From Wurfbainia villosa (lineage: Eukaryota > Streptophyta > Magnoliopsida > Zingiberales > Zingiberaceae), in contig CM046003.1 in assembly GCA_025175895.1 (NCBI GenBank), positions 29,967,245 to 30,031,244 of the forward strand: a stretch of DNA of 64,000 nucleotides. The letters run 5' to 3'. Within the stretch, counting starts at the first letter, position 1; every line of letters begins with the position of its first letter. Position numbers and translations under genes: made by a program. The notes under the pieces are model-generated. The model was not told the origin of the DNA. It was given only the letters and a program-made list of their open reading frames with translations, and did no database searches. Below are positions 1-10,529 of this stretch, piece after piece.

Positions 1-965
1 AGGTGCATTATTGAAATAACCTTAGGGTTTGCCTTGGAGGTTCCCCCTACATGTATAGCTCCCTCTTTGACTTTCTTGCTCCCCCTAGGACATGAATTCC
101 TAAAATGCCTCGGTTGTTGACACTTGAAGCAAATGACGTGCTCTTTGCTTCTTCTAGTGGTGGCACCGACATCTTTTGATCTTTCTTGAGGTTTTGGTGT
201 CGGAGGAGCTTTTCTGATCTTCTTTGGGCACTTACTCTTATAGTGCCCAATTTTCCTACACTCAAAGCAAATTATATGATTTTTATTTAAACTTAAATTG
301 CTTGAGTTACCTAGGTTAATGAGGACCGGAATTGGACTTTGGGCTTCTTCATCTTGACCGGATGTCGAAGCTTCTTCTTGATGTTCCGGTGTGGAGGTTC
401 TCTCCTCCCCCTCAATCCTTGAGGTGGATGCTTCTTCCACTTCCTCCACCTCTTCCGATCCGGATGTTGATTCCTTATCAACCTCCGAATCCTCACTTCC
501 TTGTGAGGATGATCTCTCTTCTTCACCCTCCTTATCTTCTTGAATTGATGGTGAACTTTCTTGAGCTTGAGAGGGTGAGCACTCCTCTTCTTCTTCTTCT
601 TCTTGGACCGATGATGAGTTTTCATGGAGCTTTACCACTTGGCTCCATAACTCTTTAGCATCTACATAATTACCTAACATACACAAGATATTGTTAGGCA
701 TTAAATCAATTAAAAATTTTATCACCTTATCATTTTTCTCGGATGCTTGAACTTGCTCTTCGGTCCATCTCTTCTTTTTGAGGAATCCACCTCTTGGTCC
801 TCTTGGATATTCAAATCCATCCATCAAAATGGACCATTCCTCAAAGTCTCTCATCATAATAAAATCCTCAATTCTTCCCTTCCAAGAATTGAATCCTTCT
901 CGTCCGTATAGGGTGTAGGGCACCGGTGTGTTGATGTCCCAACCTAATTGATCTTGGACTTCCAT
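1..965 (-). CDS. Copia retrotransposon Gag, N-terminal part (runs off left edge)
   Basis: The minus strand is open from an ATG at 965 to the window edge (321 codons). The N-terminus (MEVQDQLGWDINTPVPYTLY, then GREGFNSWK) and the later DAKELWSQVVKLHE block fit the Gag of plant Ty1/Copia elements, which packages element RNA into cytoplasmic particles. A long Glu/Ser-rich acidic stretch follows (about 300-640). Two CCHC zinc knuckles then lie near the left edge: CFECRKIGHYKSKC (canonical CX2CX4HX4C) and CFKCQQPRHFRNSC, where the usual Gly before His is Arg. The start was chosen because it lies about 55 bases downstream of the primer binding site and LTR. The frame has no stop, so this copy may be young or was recently coding. 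Pol would lie outside the window. The family call is firm; the exact Copia lineage (SIRE/Maximus-like) is inference. Confidence 0.85.
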   Translation of the reverse strand, partial: MEVQDQLGWDINTPVPYTLYGREGFNSWKGRIEDFIMMRDFEEWSILMDGFEYPRGPRGGFLKKKRWTEEQVQASEKNDKVIKFLIDLMPNNILCMLGNYVDAKELWSQVVKLHENSSSVQEEEEEEECSPSQAQESSPSIQEDKEGEEERSSSQGSEDSEVDKESTSGSEEVEEVEEASTSRIEGEERTSTPEHQEEASTSGQDEEAQSPIPVLINLGNSSNLSLNKNHIICFECRKIGHYKSKCPKKIRKAPPTPKPQERSKDVGATTRRSKEHVICFKCQQPRHFRNSCPRGSKKVKEGAIHVGGTSKANPKVISIMH

Positions 966-1019
966 CTTTTACCCTCTAGCGTCTTGCTCCTGGTTGTTAA
1001 TCCGTTGAAGAGCAACCTT

Positions 1020-1031
1020 GCTCTGATACCA
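1020..1031 (-). other. Primer binding site (initiator tRNA-Met) of the Copia element
   Basis: On the minus strand the bases TGGTATCAGAGC lie two bases inside the LTR end. This is the standard plant retrotransposon primer site, complementary to the 3' end of initiator tRNA-Met. It fixes the orientation of the element as leftward and identifies 1034-2496 as its 5' LTR. Confidence 0.9.
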
Positions 1032-1033
1032 CT

Positions 1034-2496
1034 TGTTGGATATTTGACGCCGCTAGAGGGGGGGTGAATAGCGTTTGACCGTTCGTAGATGGAATTCGAT
1101 TGCGTGTTCGTGTCTACAAGTTTCGTTAGCACAGTGGAATATATATAATAACAATAATGAAACACAATCACAAACACAATAACACGAAGATTTTACGTGG
1201 TTCGGAACCATACGGTTCCTACTCCACGGATCGAGCTCTAACGAGCTCTAGCGACGCCAATATAATCACTAATCAATAAACTCCTTCTCGACAACAAGTC
1301 AGAGGTGGAGAAACCTCGTACAAACGTTTACAACAATAAACGAAAGGAATACAAGCAAATACAATAATACAATGCAAAACTAGTAAAGAAAACAACTTTA
1401 CAAATGCCTTTGGATTACTTGCTTGTTGATCGCTTGAACCGTGGTTGAAGACCCTGATTTGCAACAGCAAATCGCCTCAAAACGTCCAAGAAATCGATGC
1501 CAAAAACCCTCCCGTTGAGCTCCTTTTATCCTTGCGTGCGACCTGGATTTTCGCCCATCAGTCGACTGTCATAAGTCACCAGTCGACTGATGCCACTGTT
1601 GTTGTGAGACAACGGCTCGATCCACGCTGGAAAAACTCCAACGGATCTCTTGGCGATCGATCGCCGGCGCCGGAGCCGATCGGTCGTCGACTACGGAGCG
1701 CTCTGCTCGACATTGACCGGCATGATCGACCCGATCATTCACCGATCATTGCGACACTCGATCGCTTCCAATGAGCAAACGCGAGCATTTCGGCTCTAAA
1801 GCGGCAATGAACTCGTCGACTCACGGCAGTCGAACCGGCCATAATGTCAGTCGACTGCCAACCTCAAAAATGAGGTTTTAACCCAAGTATGGTGCCCCCA
1901 TACTTGCTAGACCACCCTTATCCTAGACCTAAGCCTTTTAGCCACCTCCATCAGCCTCACGCCTCTCGAATCCCTCCAAGTCATCCATAACTTGTTCATC
2001 CATCGCGCTAGCCTCCAGGTGCTTTCCTCGGCTATGTCATGCTAACGGTGTCTACACCGCCAAGGCACATTGGACTTACGCCGCCAAGACTCCGCTTGGA
2101 CTTTATGCCGCCAATATCCAACCCCTTGGACTTCTCAAATGCCAAGACTCAAGCTTGGACTTTCCCTTGCCAACCCATGTTGGACTTTCCATGCCAAGAC
2201 CCATGCTTGGACTTTTCCTTGTGCCAAGTACTCAATACTTGGACTTTCCCAAATGCCAAGTGTCCCACTTGGACTTTCCATGCCAAGTACCCATGACTTG
2301 GACTTTACCTTGCCAAGACCCATGCTTGGACTTTGCCAAATGCCAAGTGTCCCACTTGGACTTCCCATGCCAAGTACTCAAGACTTGGACTTCCCTATGA
2401 CAATTACATTGTCATATGTTTTTGTCGAACATCAAAATATCACTCGAGTCAAACTCGAGTCCTGGTCAATCGTGACCTGGGCCGATTGCACCAACA
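1034..2496 (-). mobile_element. 5' LTR of the Copia element (1463 bp)
   Basis: In sense (minus) orientation the LTR begins TGTTGGTGCAATCGG at 2496 and ends GGATATCCAACA-like sequence at 1034, with TG/CA ends. It is clearly related to the solo LTR at 25891-27481, which lies in the opposite orientation. Near its 3' end it carries the block with 'ccgtggagtaggaacc', seen in other LTRs of this window. It contains a tandem array built on AAGTCCAAG/CTTGG (2040-2400) and several CAGTCGACTG-type palindromes (1557-1590, 1815-1860). The partner LTR and the second target duplication lie outside the window. The left flank of the neighbouring foldback element stops exactly at 2496, so this Copia element probably inserted into it. 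Confidence 0.85.
2040..2400. repeat. Imperfect tandem array inside Copia LTR
   Basis: Units of roughly 20-40 bases combine 'TTGGACTTT' with 'TGCCAAG', repeated about a dozen times with variable spacers. The same array, inverted, is present in the solo LTR at about 26095-26410, so it is an ancestral part of this LTR family. The short ORFs across it are a by-product of the periodicity. Confidence 0.8.
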
Positions 2497-2659
2497 TTTT
2501 CATTTCTTCTTTTCTTTCCTCTTAAACTAAATTAACCTTTTCTCTCTACTTTTACATGCATACAATAATTGTACCACGATTAAAATCGACAGCACATTCA
2601 AAATAAACACTGTGATAAAAAATAAAAACCATCTTTAAAATCAAGAGCAGCACTATGGT

Positions 2660-3170
2660 GATGCTAAACTTACAAGATCATCACCAAAGCAAAAAAAAAA
2701 AAAGACTTTGATGTTGATCTTTGCAAGATCAACACCAAAGTAAAAAAAAAAAAGACTTTGGTGTTGATGCTGGCCTTGCAAGATCAGCACCAAAGCAAAA
2801 AAAAAAAAGACTTTGGTGTTGATCTTGCAAGATCAGCACCAAAAAAAAATCTTCGGTGCTGATCTTGGAACTTGCAAGATTAGCACCAAAGCAAAAAAAA
2901 AAAAAAAAGGACTTTGATGTTGATCTTGCGTGCTAATCTTGCAAGATCATCACTAAAGTAAAAAAAACAAAAACTTTAGTGTTGATCTTACAAGATCTGC
3001 ACCAAAGAAAAAAAAAACTTTAGTGTTGAATAAAATCAACACCGAAGAAAAAAAATAAAATAAAAAAGACTTTGGTGTTGATCTTACAAGATTAGCATAA
3101 AAAAAAGACTTTAGTGCTGATCTAGCAAGATCAACACCAAAGGAAAAAAAAAAGACAAGTGTTGATCTTT
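2660..3170. repeat. Left-arm short-unit array (poly-A orientation)
   Basis: About ten degenerate units each contain the palindrome CTTGCAAG, a 'GATCA(A/G)CACCAAAG' motif, a run of 8-15 A and 'GACTTTGGTGTTGAT'. Each unit is itself a small inverted repeat around its A-run, so single strands could form many small hairpins. The right-arm arrays show the same units with T-runs, as expected for an inverted arm. Confidence 0.85.
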
Positions 3171-3280
3171 GTAGTAACATATGTGATATTGATTTTTTGA
3201 AAGAGATGATATTGTCTTTGAAGGTGGTGTTAATTATGAAAATCAACACCATTATGGGGCTGATATCCCTATAATAAATT

Positions 3281-3314
3281 ATGTGTATATGTGTGTGTGT
3301 GTATATATATATAT
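3281..3314. repeat. TG/TA microsatellite
   Basis: A short compound dinucleotide tract of (TG)n followed by (TA)n lies in the left-arm spacer of the foldback-like element. No equivalent is seen in the right arm, so it probably expanded locally. Confidence 0.8.
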
Positions 3315-3599
3315 CAAATATTTATTTCCAAAGGCCATAACTTTTGACTCAGATATCATAACAAGATGCAATTTATTTTGAATTGAAGCTCATTCACTGA
3401 TCTACATTTGTTACTAGATGAAATCATGACCGCCCAATTTCAAGCCTAAAAAACAACATTTAATGTCTTTTTGGGTCCTCAATGAATTTCGATCAAAATC
3501 CATTGATTGGCCTAGAGAATTCCAATCGAACCCATTCCAAGTGTTATAAGTTTCTGAAGTGCTCTAAAGTCTATATGTACCAAAAACTTTCAGCTCAAA

Positions 3600-4667
3600 C
3601 TCATTAACAGCAGTGATCAAAAGGTTTTCAACATTTATGACTTTGAGATAATTGACAAATACGCATAACTTATCGTATGTATATCAAAACTAGGCATGGA
3701 CACCATAAACATCTTTATTGCACTATCCTCTTTCATTATGTCATCTTTTCAAAAATCCAAATCCACTAGGTTCATCAATGGATTTCGATCAAAATCCATT
3801 GATGAACCTAGAGAACTCCGATCGAACCCATTCTAAGTGCTATAAGTTTCTGAAGTACCCATAGTCTATATGTGTTCAAAAATATCAGCCAAAAGTCTTT
3901 AACAGTAGTCATCAGAAGGTTTTCAAAGTTTATAACTTTAAGACAGTTGACACATATGTATAACTTATCATAGTGATGTCAAAACTAAACATAAACACCA
4001 TAAATATCTTCATTGAACTATCCTCTTCCATTACATGTCATCTTTTCAAAAATCCAAATCCCTTAGGCTCATTAATGGGTTTCGATCAAAACTCATTGAT
4101 GAACCTAGAAAACTCCGATAAGATCCATTCCAAGTGCTATAAGTTTCTGATGTGCCCTAGAGTCTATATGTGCTCAAAAATTTCAACTCAAAGTCATTAA
4201 CAATAGTTATCAGAAGGTTTTCAAAGTTTATGACTTTAAAGCAATTGACACATATGCATAACTGATCGTAGAGATGTCAAAACTAGACATGGACACAATA
4301 AACATCTTCATTGCACTATCATCTTCCATTACATGTCAACTTTTCAAAAATCTAAATCCACTAGGCTCATTAATGAGCTTCGATTAAAACCCATTAATGG
4401 ATCTAGAGAACTCTGATTAGACTCATTCCAAGTGCTATAAGTTTATGATGTGCCCCAAAGTCTATATGTGCTAAAAAATATCGGCTCAAATTTATTAATA
4501 TAAGTGATCAAAAGGTTTTCAATGTTTATGACTTTAAGGCAGTTGACACATACACATAACTTATCGTAAGGATGTTAAAACTATACATGGACACCATAAA
4601 CATCTTATTGCACTATCCTCTTCCATTACATGTCATCTTTTTAAAAATCCAAAACCCCTAGCCTCAT
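3600..4667 (+). repeat. Inner tandem repeat of the left arm, about 297-bp units
   Basis: Four units can be phased on the motif 'ttttcaa(c/a/t)(a/g)tttatgacttt' at about 3627, 3920, 4218 and 4516 (spacings 293, 298, 298). Each carries 'atccaaatccactagg', 'tttcgatcaaaa' and 'agtgctataagttt' in the same order. The short ORFs here are repeated in each unit and have no protein signature. Confidence 0.85.
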
Positions 4668-5760
4668 TTGTCAACTATCTTAAAGTCATAAACATTGAAA
4701 ACTTTCTAATCACTGTTGTTAATAAGTTTGATCTGATATTTTTAGGCACATATAGACTATGAGGCACATCATAAACTTATAGCACTTGGAATGAGTCTGA
4801 TCAGAGATCTCTAGGTCCATTATTGGATTTTGATCGAAACTCATTGATGAGCCTAGTGGATTTGGATTTTTGAAAAGTTGGCATGTAATGGAAGAAGATA
4901 GTGTAATGAAGATGTTTATGATGTCCATGTCTAGTTTTGACATCCCTGCGTTAAGTTATGTGTATATGCCAACTGCCTTAGTCATAAATTTGAAAACCTT
5001 CTGATCACTATTGTTAATGACTTTGAACTGATATTTTTGAGCACATATAGACTCTGGACACATCAAAAACTTATGACACTTACAATCTCTGATCGGAGTT
5101 CTCTAGGTCTATCAATGGGTTTTGATCGAAATCCATTGATGAGCCTAGGGAATTTAAATTTTTGAAAAAATGACATATAATGGAAGAGGATAGTGCAAAA
5201 AGATGTTTATGGTGTTCATGTCTAGTTTTAACATCCTTACAATAAGTTATGTATATGTGTCAACTGCCTTAAAGTCATAAACATTGAAAACCTTTTGATC
5301 ACTGCTATTAATGAGTTTGAGCAGATATTTTTGGGCACACATAGACTCTGGGGCATATCAGAAACTTATAGCACTTGAAATGAGTCTGATCGGAGTTCTC
5401 TAGGCCCATCAATGGGTTTTGATCGAAGCTCATTGATGAACCTAGTGGATTTGGATTTTTGAAATGATGACATGTAATGGAAGAGGATAGAGCAATGAAA
5501 ATGTTTATGGTGTACATGTCTAGTTTTAATATTCTTACGATAAGTTATACGCATTTGTTAACTATCTTAAAGTCATAAACATTGAAAACCTTCCGATCAC
5601 TGCTGTTAATAAGTTTGAGCTGATATTTTTTTGACACATAAACTCTAGAGCACTTCAGACACTTATCACACTTGGAATGGGCTCGATCGGAGTTCTCTAG
5701 GTCAATCAATGGATTTTAATCGAAACTCATTGAGGACCCGAAAAGAGTTTAAATGTTATT
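4668..5760 (-). repeat. Inner tandem repeat of the right arm, same 297-bp unit inverted
   Basis: The same unit appears on the opposite strand, phased on 'aaagtcataaacattgaaaa' at about 4681, 4983, 5272 and 5569. The orientation switches at about 4668, which is the centre of the palindrome. Four direct units face four inverted ones. Confidence 0.85.
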
Positions 5761-5949
5761 TTTTAGACTTAAAACAGGGCTGCCATGAGTTTCATCTAGT
5801 AACAAATATAGATCAGTGAATGAGCTTCAATTTAAAATAAATTATGCCTTGTTATGATATCTAAGTTAAAAGTTATAGCCATCATAATTAGCATCGCCTT
5901 CAAAAATAATACCATTTCTTTCGAAAAATCATCACATATGGTCCTGCAA

Positions 5950-6580
5950 AAATCAACACCCGTCTTTTTGTTTTGCTTTGGTGATGATCTTGCAAGATTA
6001 ACACCAAGGCACAAAGAGACTTTGGTGTTGATCTAGCAAAGATCAGCATCAACACTAAAGTCTTTTTTTTGTGCTGATCTTACAAGATCAATACAAAAGT
6101 ATTTTTTTTTCTTTGGTGTTGATCTTGCAAGATCAATACTCAAGACTTTTTTTTTGCTTTAGTGCTGATCTTGCAAGATCAATATCAAAGTCTTTTTTTT
6201 AATGTTGATCTTGTAAGATCAGTACCAAAGTCTTTTTATTTTTAATTTTTTTCTTTGGTATTGATCTTGCAAGATCATCACCAAAGTCTTTTTTATCTTT
6301 GGTGCTGATCTTTTTTTTTTCTTTGGTGTTGATCTTGTCCTTTTTTTTCTTTAGTACTGATCTTGCAAGATCAACACCAAAGTCTTTTTTTTTTTTACTT
6401 TGGTGTTGATCTTTGCAAGATCAACACCAATGTCTTTTTTTTTTTTTGCTTTGATGTTGATCTTGCAAGATCACCACCAAAGTCTTTTTTTTTTTTTTTT
6501 GCTTTGGTGCTGATCTTGCAAGAGCAACACCAAAGTTTTTTTTTGTTTTACTTTGGTGTTGATCTTGTAAGTTCAATACC
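5950..6580. repeat. Right-arm short-unit array (poly-T orientation)
   Basis: This is the mirror of the left-arm array: units of TTTTTTTT, 'GCTTTGGTG(T/C)TGATC', 'TTGCAAGATCAACACCAAAGTC'. The outer unique sequence of the arm follows (about 6575-6715). Confidence 0.85.
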
Positions 6581-6714
6581 ACCGTAGTGCTGCTCTTCAT
6601 TTTTAAAATGGTATTGATTTTTTTATCAGAGTTTTGATTTTAAATATGGTGTCGATTTTAATCGTGGTGCAATTTTTGCATGCATGCAAAAGCAAAGAGA
6701 AAAGGTTAATTTAG

Positions 6715-7430
6715 TTCGGCAATTTTTGCATGCACCAACGTATTTTTTATTGTTGATCTTGCAAGATCAATACCAAAGTCTTTTTATTTTATTTTTTTTA
6801 TTTTGGTATTGATCTTGCAAGATCACCACCAAAGTTTTTTTTGTTTTGGTGTTGATATTTTTTTTTTCTTTGGTATTGATCTTACAAGATCAATACTAAA
6901 GTTTTTTTTCTTTTGCTTTGGTATTAATCTTTGCAAGATCAACATCAAAATCTTTTTTTTTTGTGTTGATTTTGCAAGATTAGCACCAAAGTTTTTTTTT
7001 TGCTTTGGAGCCAATCTTGCAAAGATCATCACCAAAGTCTTTTTTTTTTCTTAGGTGTTGATCTTACAAGATCATCACCAAAGTTTTTTTTTTTTTGCTG
7101 ATCTTGCAAGATCAACACCAGTCTTTTTTTGTTTTTTTTTTGCCAATCTTGCAAGATCAACACTAGTCTTTTTTTTCTAATCTTGCAAGATCAACACCAA
7201 AGTTTTTTTTTTACTTTGGCGCTGATCGTGCAAAGATCAACATCAAACTCTTTTTTTCTTTGGTGTTGATCTTGTAAATTCAGCACAACTGTAGTGCTGA
7301 AGATTATATTGATTTTTTATATTATAGTGTTGATTTTGAATGCGATGTCAATTTCAATCGTGGTGCAATTTTTGCATACATGTAAAAGAAGAGAGAAAAG
7401 ATTACTTTAGTTTAAGAGGAAAGAGAAGGA
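6715..7430. repeat. Duplicated outer segment of the right arm
   Basis: A second short-unit array (about 6745-7275) is followed by a second copy of the arm's outer end (7275-7426, ending in the 'gagagaaaag...aagaggaaag' tract). The left arm has only one copy, so the right arm was extended by a tandem duplication of about 700 bp. 7427-7497 continues as purine-rich sequence up to the Tekay-like insertion. Confidence 0.7.
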
Positions 7431-7497
7431 ATGAAAAAAGTTATTGCATACAAAGGAGAGAGAAAGGAGAGAAAAAATAATTTTGTCGAAGGGATAA

Positions 7498-8498
7498 TGT
7501 CATGCCCTGGGGGAATACTTGTCCGTCAATTGGACGGTACACTCTGGTGACAATATAAGATACAACATTGATACAAGGCCCAAATAGCTATTGTCCCACA
7601 AGCTATATACAATATCAAAGCAAAATGGTTGAATATAGGATACAAAATCACAAAGGTGCATGCCGACATGACTTTAATTCAATCAGAAAACATAAACGAA
7701 CAAGATGATAACCATGGATACAAAATACTAAAGCTTAGCTTTAAAATACATATCAAAGTGTGAACAACATACATATCGAAATGCAAAACAATAAGGAAAT
7801 AAAAATCCAATATCTCGATGTGAGGTGGGATCGGCCGGCAGAACTCCGAGCATTAGAACATATCCTCAATCATCTATATGCTACTTGGGCAACAGAAAAC
7901 TCGGATTCTTTGGTAGTGAGTAATAATACAACGAGTATATAGAAGATAGTGCATGAACTAAATGTACATATAGAGGTCAAAGGATATACAGTCTTATAGG
8001 AAATATCAACTGAACAACAATAAGAATATAATAAATCCATGTGCTAACCTGATCCTCCCGATATAATGTACTGAATAAAAATAAATAGAGATCTATAATA
8101 GTATAGCTTGTGGCCATGCGAGCAACATAGGACAACATAAAACATTCAAATGACATGAATGACTATGTACAAACATATGCAACAATCATAGCTCAAACAT
8201 ATGCAACAAATCACAAGCATATGCAATGTATCACCAATATGTACAACACACATCACAATGCATATGCATGGTCACTGTATGCACGTCACTACCATGACCC
8301 CGATGTATGGCCTGGGTGGACAGACGCATGACAACTGCAACCAACTTCGACTACCACTACTTTCGAGTGGAACTGAGTAGCCAGTGTATAATAGCTATCT
8401 AGCTATATACAATGGGGTTCATGTTGCTCGTAACTCCAGCTATCACTACCTCTGAGTGGCTAAGTGGGCACGATAGGATGAGCACACACCTCCGCCAC
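7498..8498 (-). mobile_element. 3' LTR of the Tekay-like element, distal part
   Basis: It matches 29968 to about 30930 in the same orientation nearly base for base, starting from TGTCA(T/C)GCCC. The match stops abruptly at 8498, where the Athila LTR begins, and resumes at 23765. Short ORFs in this stretch also appear as remnants in the other LTR and have no family resemblance. Confidence 0.85.
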
Positions 8499-10393
8499 TG
8501 ATAGTCGCATTTTTATTGTGTTATTTCTACTTACAGATTGGATATTTTAGGCTCTTTGATGGGGTAATTATTGTTATTCAATATGTTTTTATATATTGGA
8601 TCTATTTACAATTAATTGTTTAATTCCTATAATTTTAATATTATTTTTCACGAGTTGAATGTGATTTTATAGGAAACATGGAAAGGGCCTAAGTGGAGCA
8701 ATCAGAGTCGTTGATCCAAATCTTGATCCATCATTTGTAGCTGAGCCGTTGGATTTAAAGGGGATTAAAAGCAGAAATTGATCATAGCATTAATCAAAGA
8801 CATCAACCCTAGCTTCATCAATGGCTAGGATTTGATGGCAATTGGATCAGATGGATAAGAAAAATTCACTTAAATTCCAACATCTTCACATCAGACAAAG
8901 GAATCGCGCGACAGAATGCCGCTGCATTCTTCTTCCTCCTTGCGAGCGGGCGATCGACGACTCCACGAGCGGCGGCGACAGCTTAGCGACCTCTCTAGCG
9001 ACAGCCGACGGTAATCCCACCCTATCCTCGCCAGCAGAACGAGATGTCGGGTTCGGTCAGCTCATCGGCAATGAGGAGCGATAGTGATTTCGACGAGTTT
9101 AGCTTCTTCACTGGCATTCCACTCCATTCCGACGACCGGGATTAGGCCGCTCCGTCTCCAGAATCATCCATCAGCTGCCAGGATTAGGCAGTTCCACCAA
9201 CCATCCGCCGGTGAAGAGACTCTCCACCATTGTTCCGGCATTCCACTTCATTCCGACGATCGGGATTCGGCCACACCACTTCGACATTCCATCCACTAGA
9301 TGCTGAGATTAGGAGCTCCACCATCCATAGCCGGAGCAGTAGATTCACATCCACCCAGTTCAGCCCTTGCCGGAGGATTTCCGGCAAGGATTCCATCCAC
9401 AAGCGATTGGGATTAGGCAGCTCCGTAATCCACCGCTGGAGGGGTCGGTTCGGGTTGTTGTCACCGTCATGGAGTTATTGGTTGCTTCTATTTAGATTTA
9501 TCCATTTAATTGGATAGTTTGCTTTGTTATGTTTGTTCGGTTATGGTTATTTTGTTATGTTATGTTTGTCATGTTCAATTTTGTCTGTTATGTTTGATTA
9601 TATTTCATTTAGTTTTCAGTTATGTTTGACCACTGTGTCGTATAGTGACAGTGCGGTGTGTGGTTGAATTGCTTAGGTTTATTTCATTTAGTTTTCAGTT
9701 ATGTTTGATCATCGTATCGTATAGTGACGGTGCAGTGTATAATTGAATTGTTTTAGTTTGTTTAGTTTAGTTTTCAGTTAATCTTTGACAATTGTGTAGT
9801 ATAGTGACAGTGCGGTGTTTGGTTGAATTGCTTAGGGTTATTTCATTTAGTTTTCAGTTAATCTTTGACCACTATACTGTATAGTGACAGTGCGGTGCTT
9901 GGTTGAATTGCTTATGTTTGTTAGTTTAGTTTTCAGTTACTGCTTGACCATTGTGTCGTATAGTGACAGTGCGGTGCTTGGTTGAATTGTTTATGTTTGT
10001 TCAGTAATCTTTGATCATTGTATCGTATAGTGACAATGCGGTGCGTGATTTACTTGCTTTTGCACATTAGGTTAGTTTCCCGAGAATTGTTAATTGGTAG
10101 TTAGGTTTATTTCTTGTAGGTTTAATTTTCCTATATGTTAACCAGAATTATTTGACTATTGTATCGTATAGTGACAGTGTGGTGCATGGTTGAATCGTTC
10201 TTACATTAGGGTAGCTTCAAATAATTATTTTGATAAGTTGTAGAAACCCCCCAATGTTTACTTATGTTTAAAAACAAACGTCCAGCCATTATGTTCGTTG
10301 GAAGACGATCCGAGTCAGTCCTATACTGCATTATTGTAGTTAGGGGATTCGGTAAATAATTTGTAACAGTACCACGACAAATATCGCTTACCA
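8499..10393 (+). mobile_element. Athila 5' LTR (1895 bp)
   Basis: TG...CA ended and immediately followed by the primer site. Its first 1.2 kb is fairly GC-rich with several CpG, and its 3' half holds a tandem array (9600-10200). Compared with the 3' LTR it lacks the 2.8-kb insert found at about 19708-22495. Confidence 0.85.
9600..10200 (+). repeat. Tandem array in Athila LTR, about 80-bp period
   Basis: The core GTATAGTGAC(A/G)GTGCGGTG recurs at about 9640, 9719, 9799, 9879, 9959, 10025 and 10160. It alternates with 'ttggttgaattgctta' and 'tttagttttcagtta'. The same array is seen in the other LTR copies (12400-12790, 13190-13570, 23050-23540). It may be regulatory or simply a subrepeat. Confidence 0.85.
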
Positions 10394-10398
10394 AATTT

Positions 10399-10416
10399 TG
10401 GCACCGTTGTCGGGGA
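10399..10416 (+). other. Athila primer binding site (tRNA-Asp)
   Basis: TGGCACCGTTGTCGGGGA lies five bases after the LTR end. Athila-type elements use a site complementary to the 3' end of tRNA-Asp (TGGCGCCGTTGCCGGGGA). The two differences here are both transitions. Confidence 0.85.
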
Positions 10417-10529
10417 CCGAATGGTGTCCGTTTGTCTTTAAACTATAGTTTGTTTGTTTGTTTGTTTTTTCTTTTGTTATTAGTGTCTTCCTTATCATTT
10501 CTATTTGTTACTCATTGTTGTTTTTGATA

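Larger units (their letters stand above)
2497..7497. mobile_element. Foldback-like element: giant inverted repeat with tandem-repeat arms
   Basis: The two halves are reverse complements of each other. 2500-2660 matches the inverse of both 6570-6715 and 7275-7426. 3361-3420 matches the inverse of about 5793-5850. The centre of symmetry is near 4610-4670. Each arm has an outer unique end, an array of about 45-55-bp units (GATCTTGCAAGATC, AACACCAAAG and an A or T run), a spacer, then four units of about 297 bp. The right arm also has its outer end and outer array duplicated (6715-7426). Long inverted repeats made of tandem subrepeats are the hallmark of foldback transposons. I see no transposase, so this copy would be non-autonomous. 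The left terminus is cut by the Copia LTR and the right by the Tekay-like element, so the true ends are not visible. Confidence 0.7.

Noticed and set aside
47..265. Minus-strand 72-codon frame near the left edge
   Set aside because: It is out of frame with the two CCHC zinc knuckles encoded by the same DNA.
311..658. Open frames on both strands in the acidic part of the Copia gag
   Set aside because: They are shadow frames of the Glu/Ser-rich gag coding sequence, which is open in a different minus frame from 965 to the window edge.
2039..2530. Overlapping ORFs with periodic 'CxTWTFPxxK'-like text
   Set aside because: All three frames are open because the LTR tandem array lacks stops; no protein is implied.
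2660..3170. Regularly spaced repeats resembling a CRISPR array
   Set aside because: Repeats and spacers are both degenerate and homopolymer-rich, there are no cas genes, and the context is plant nuclear DNA.
6363..7054. Phe-rich ORFs in the foldback arrays
   Set aside because: They translate T-runs and the GATCTTGCAAGATC repeat.
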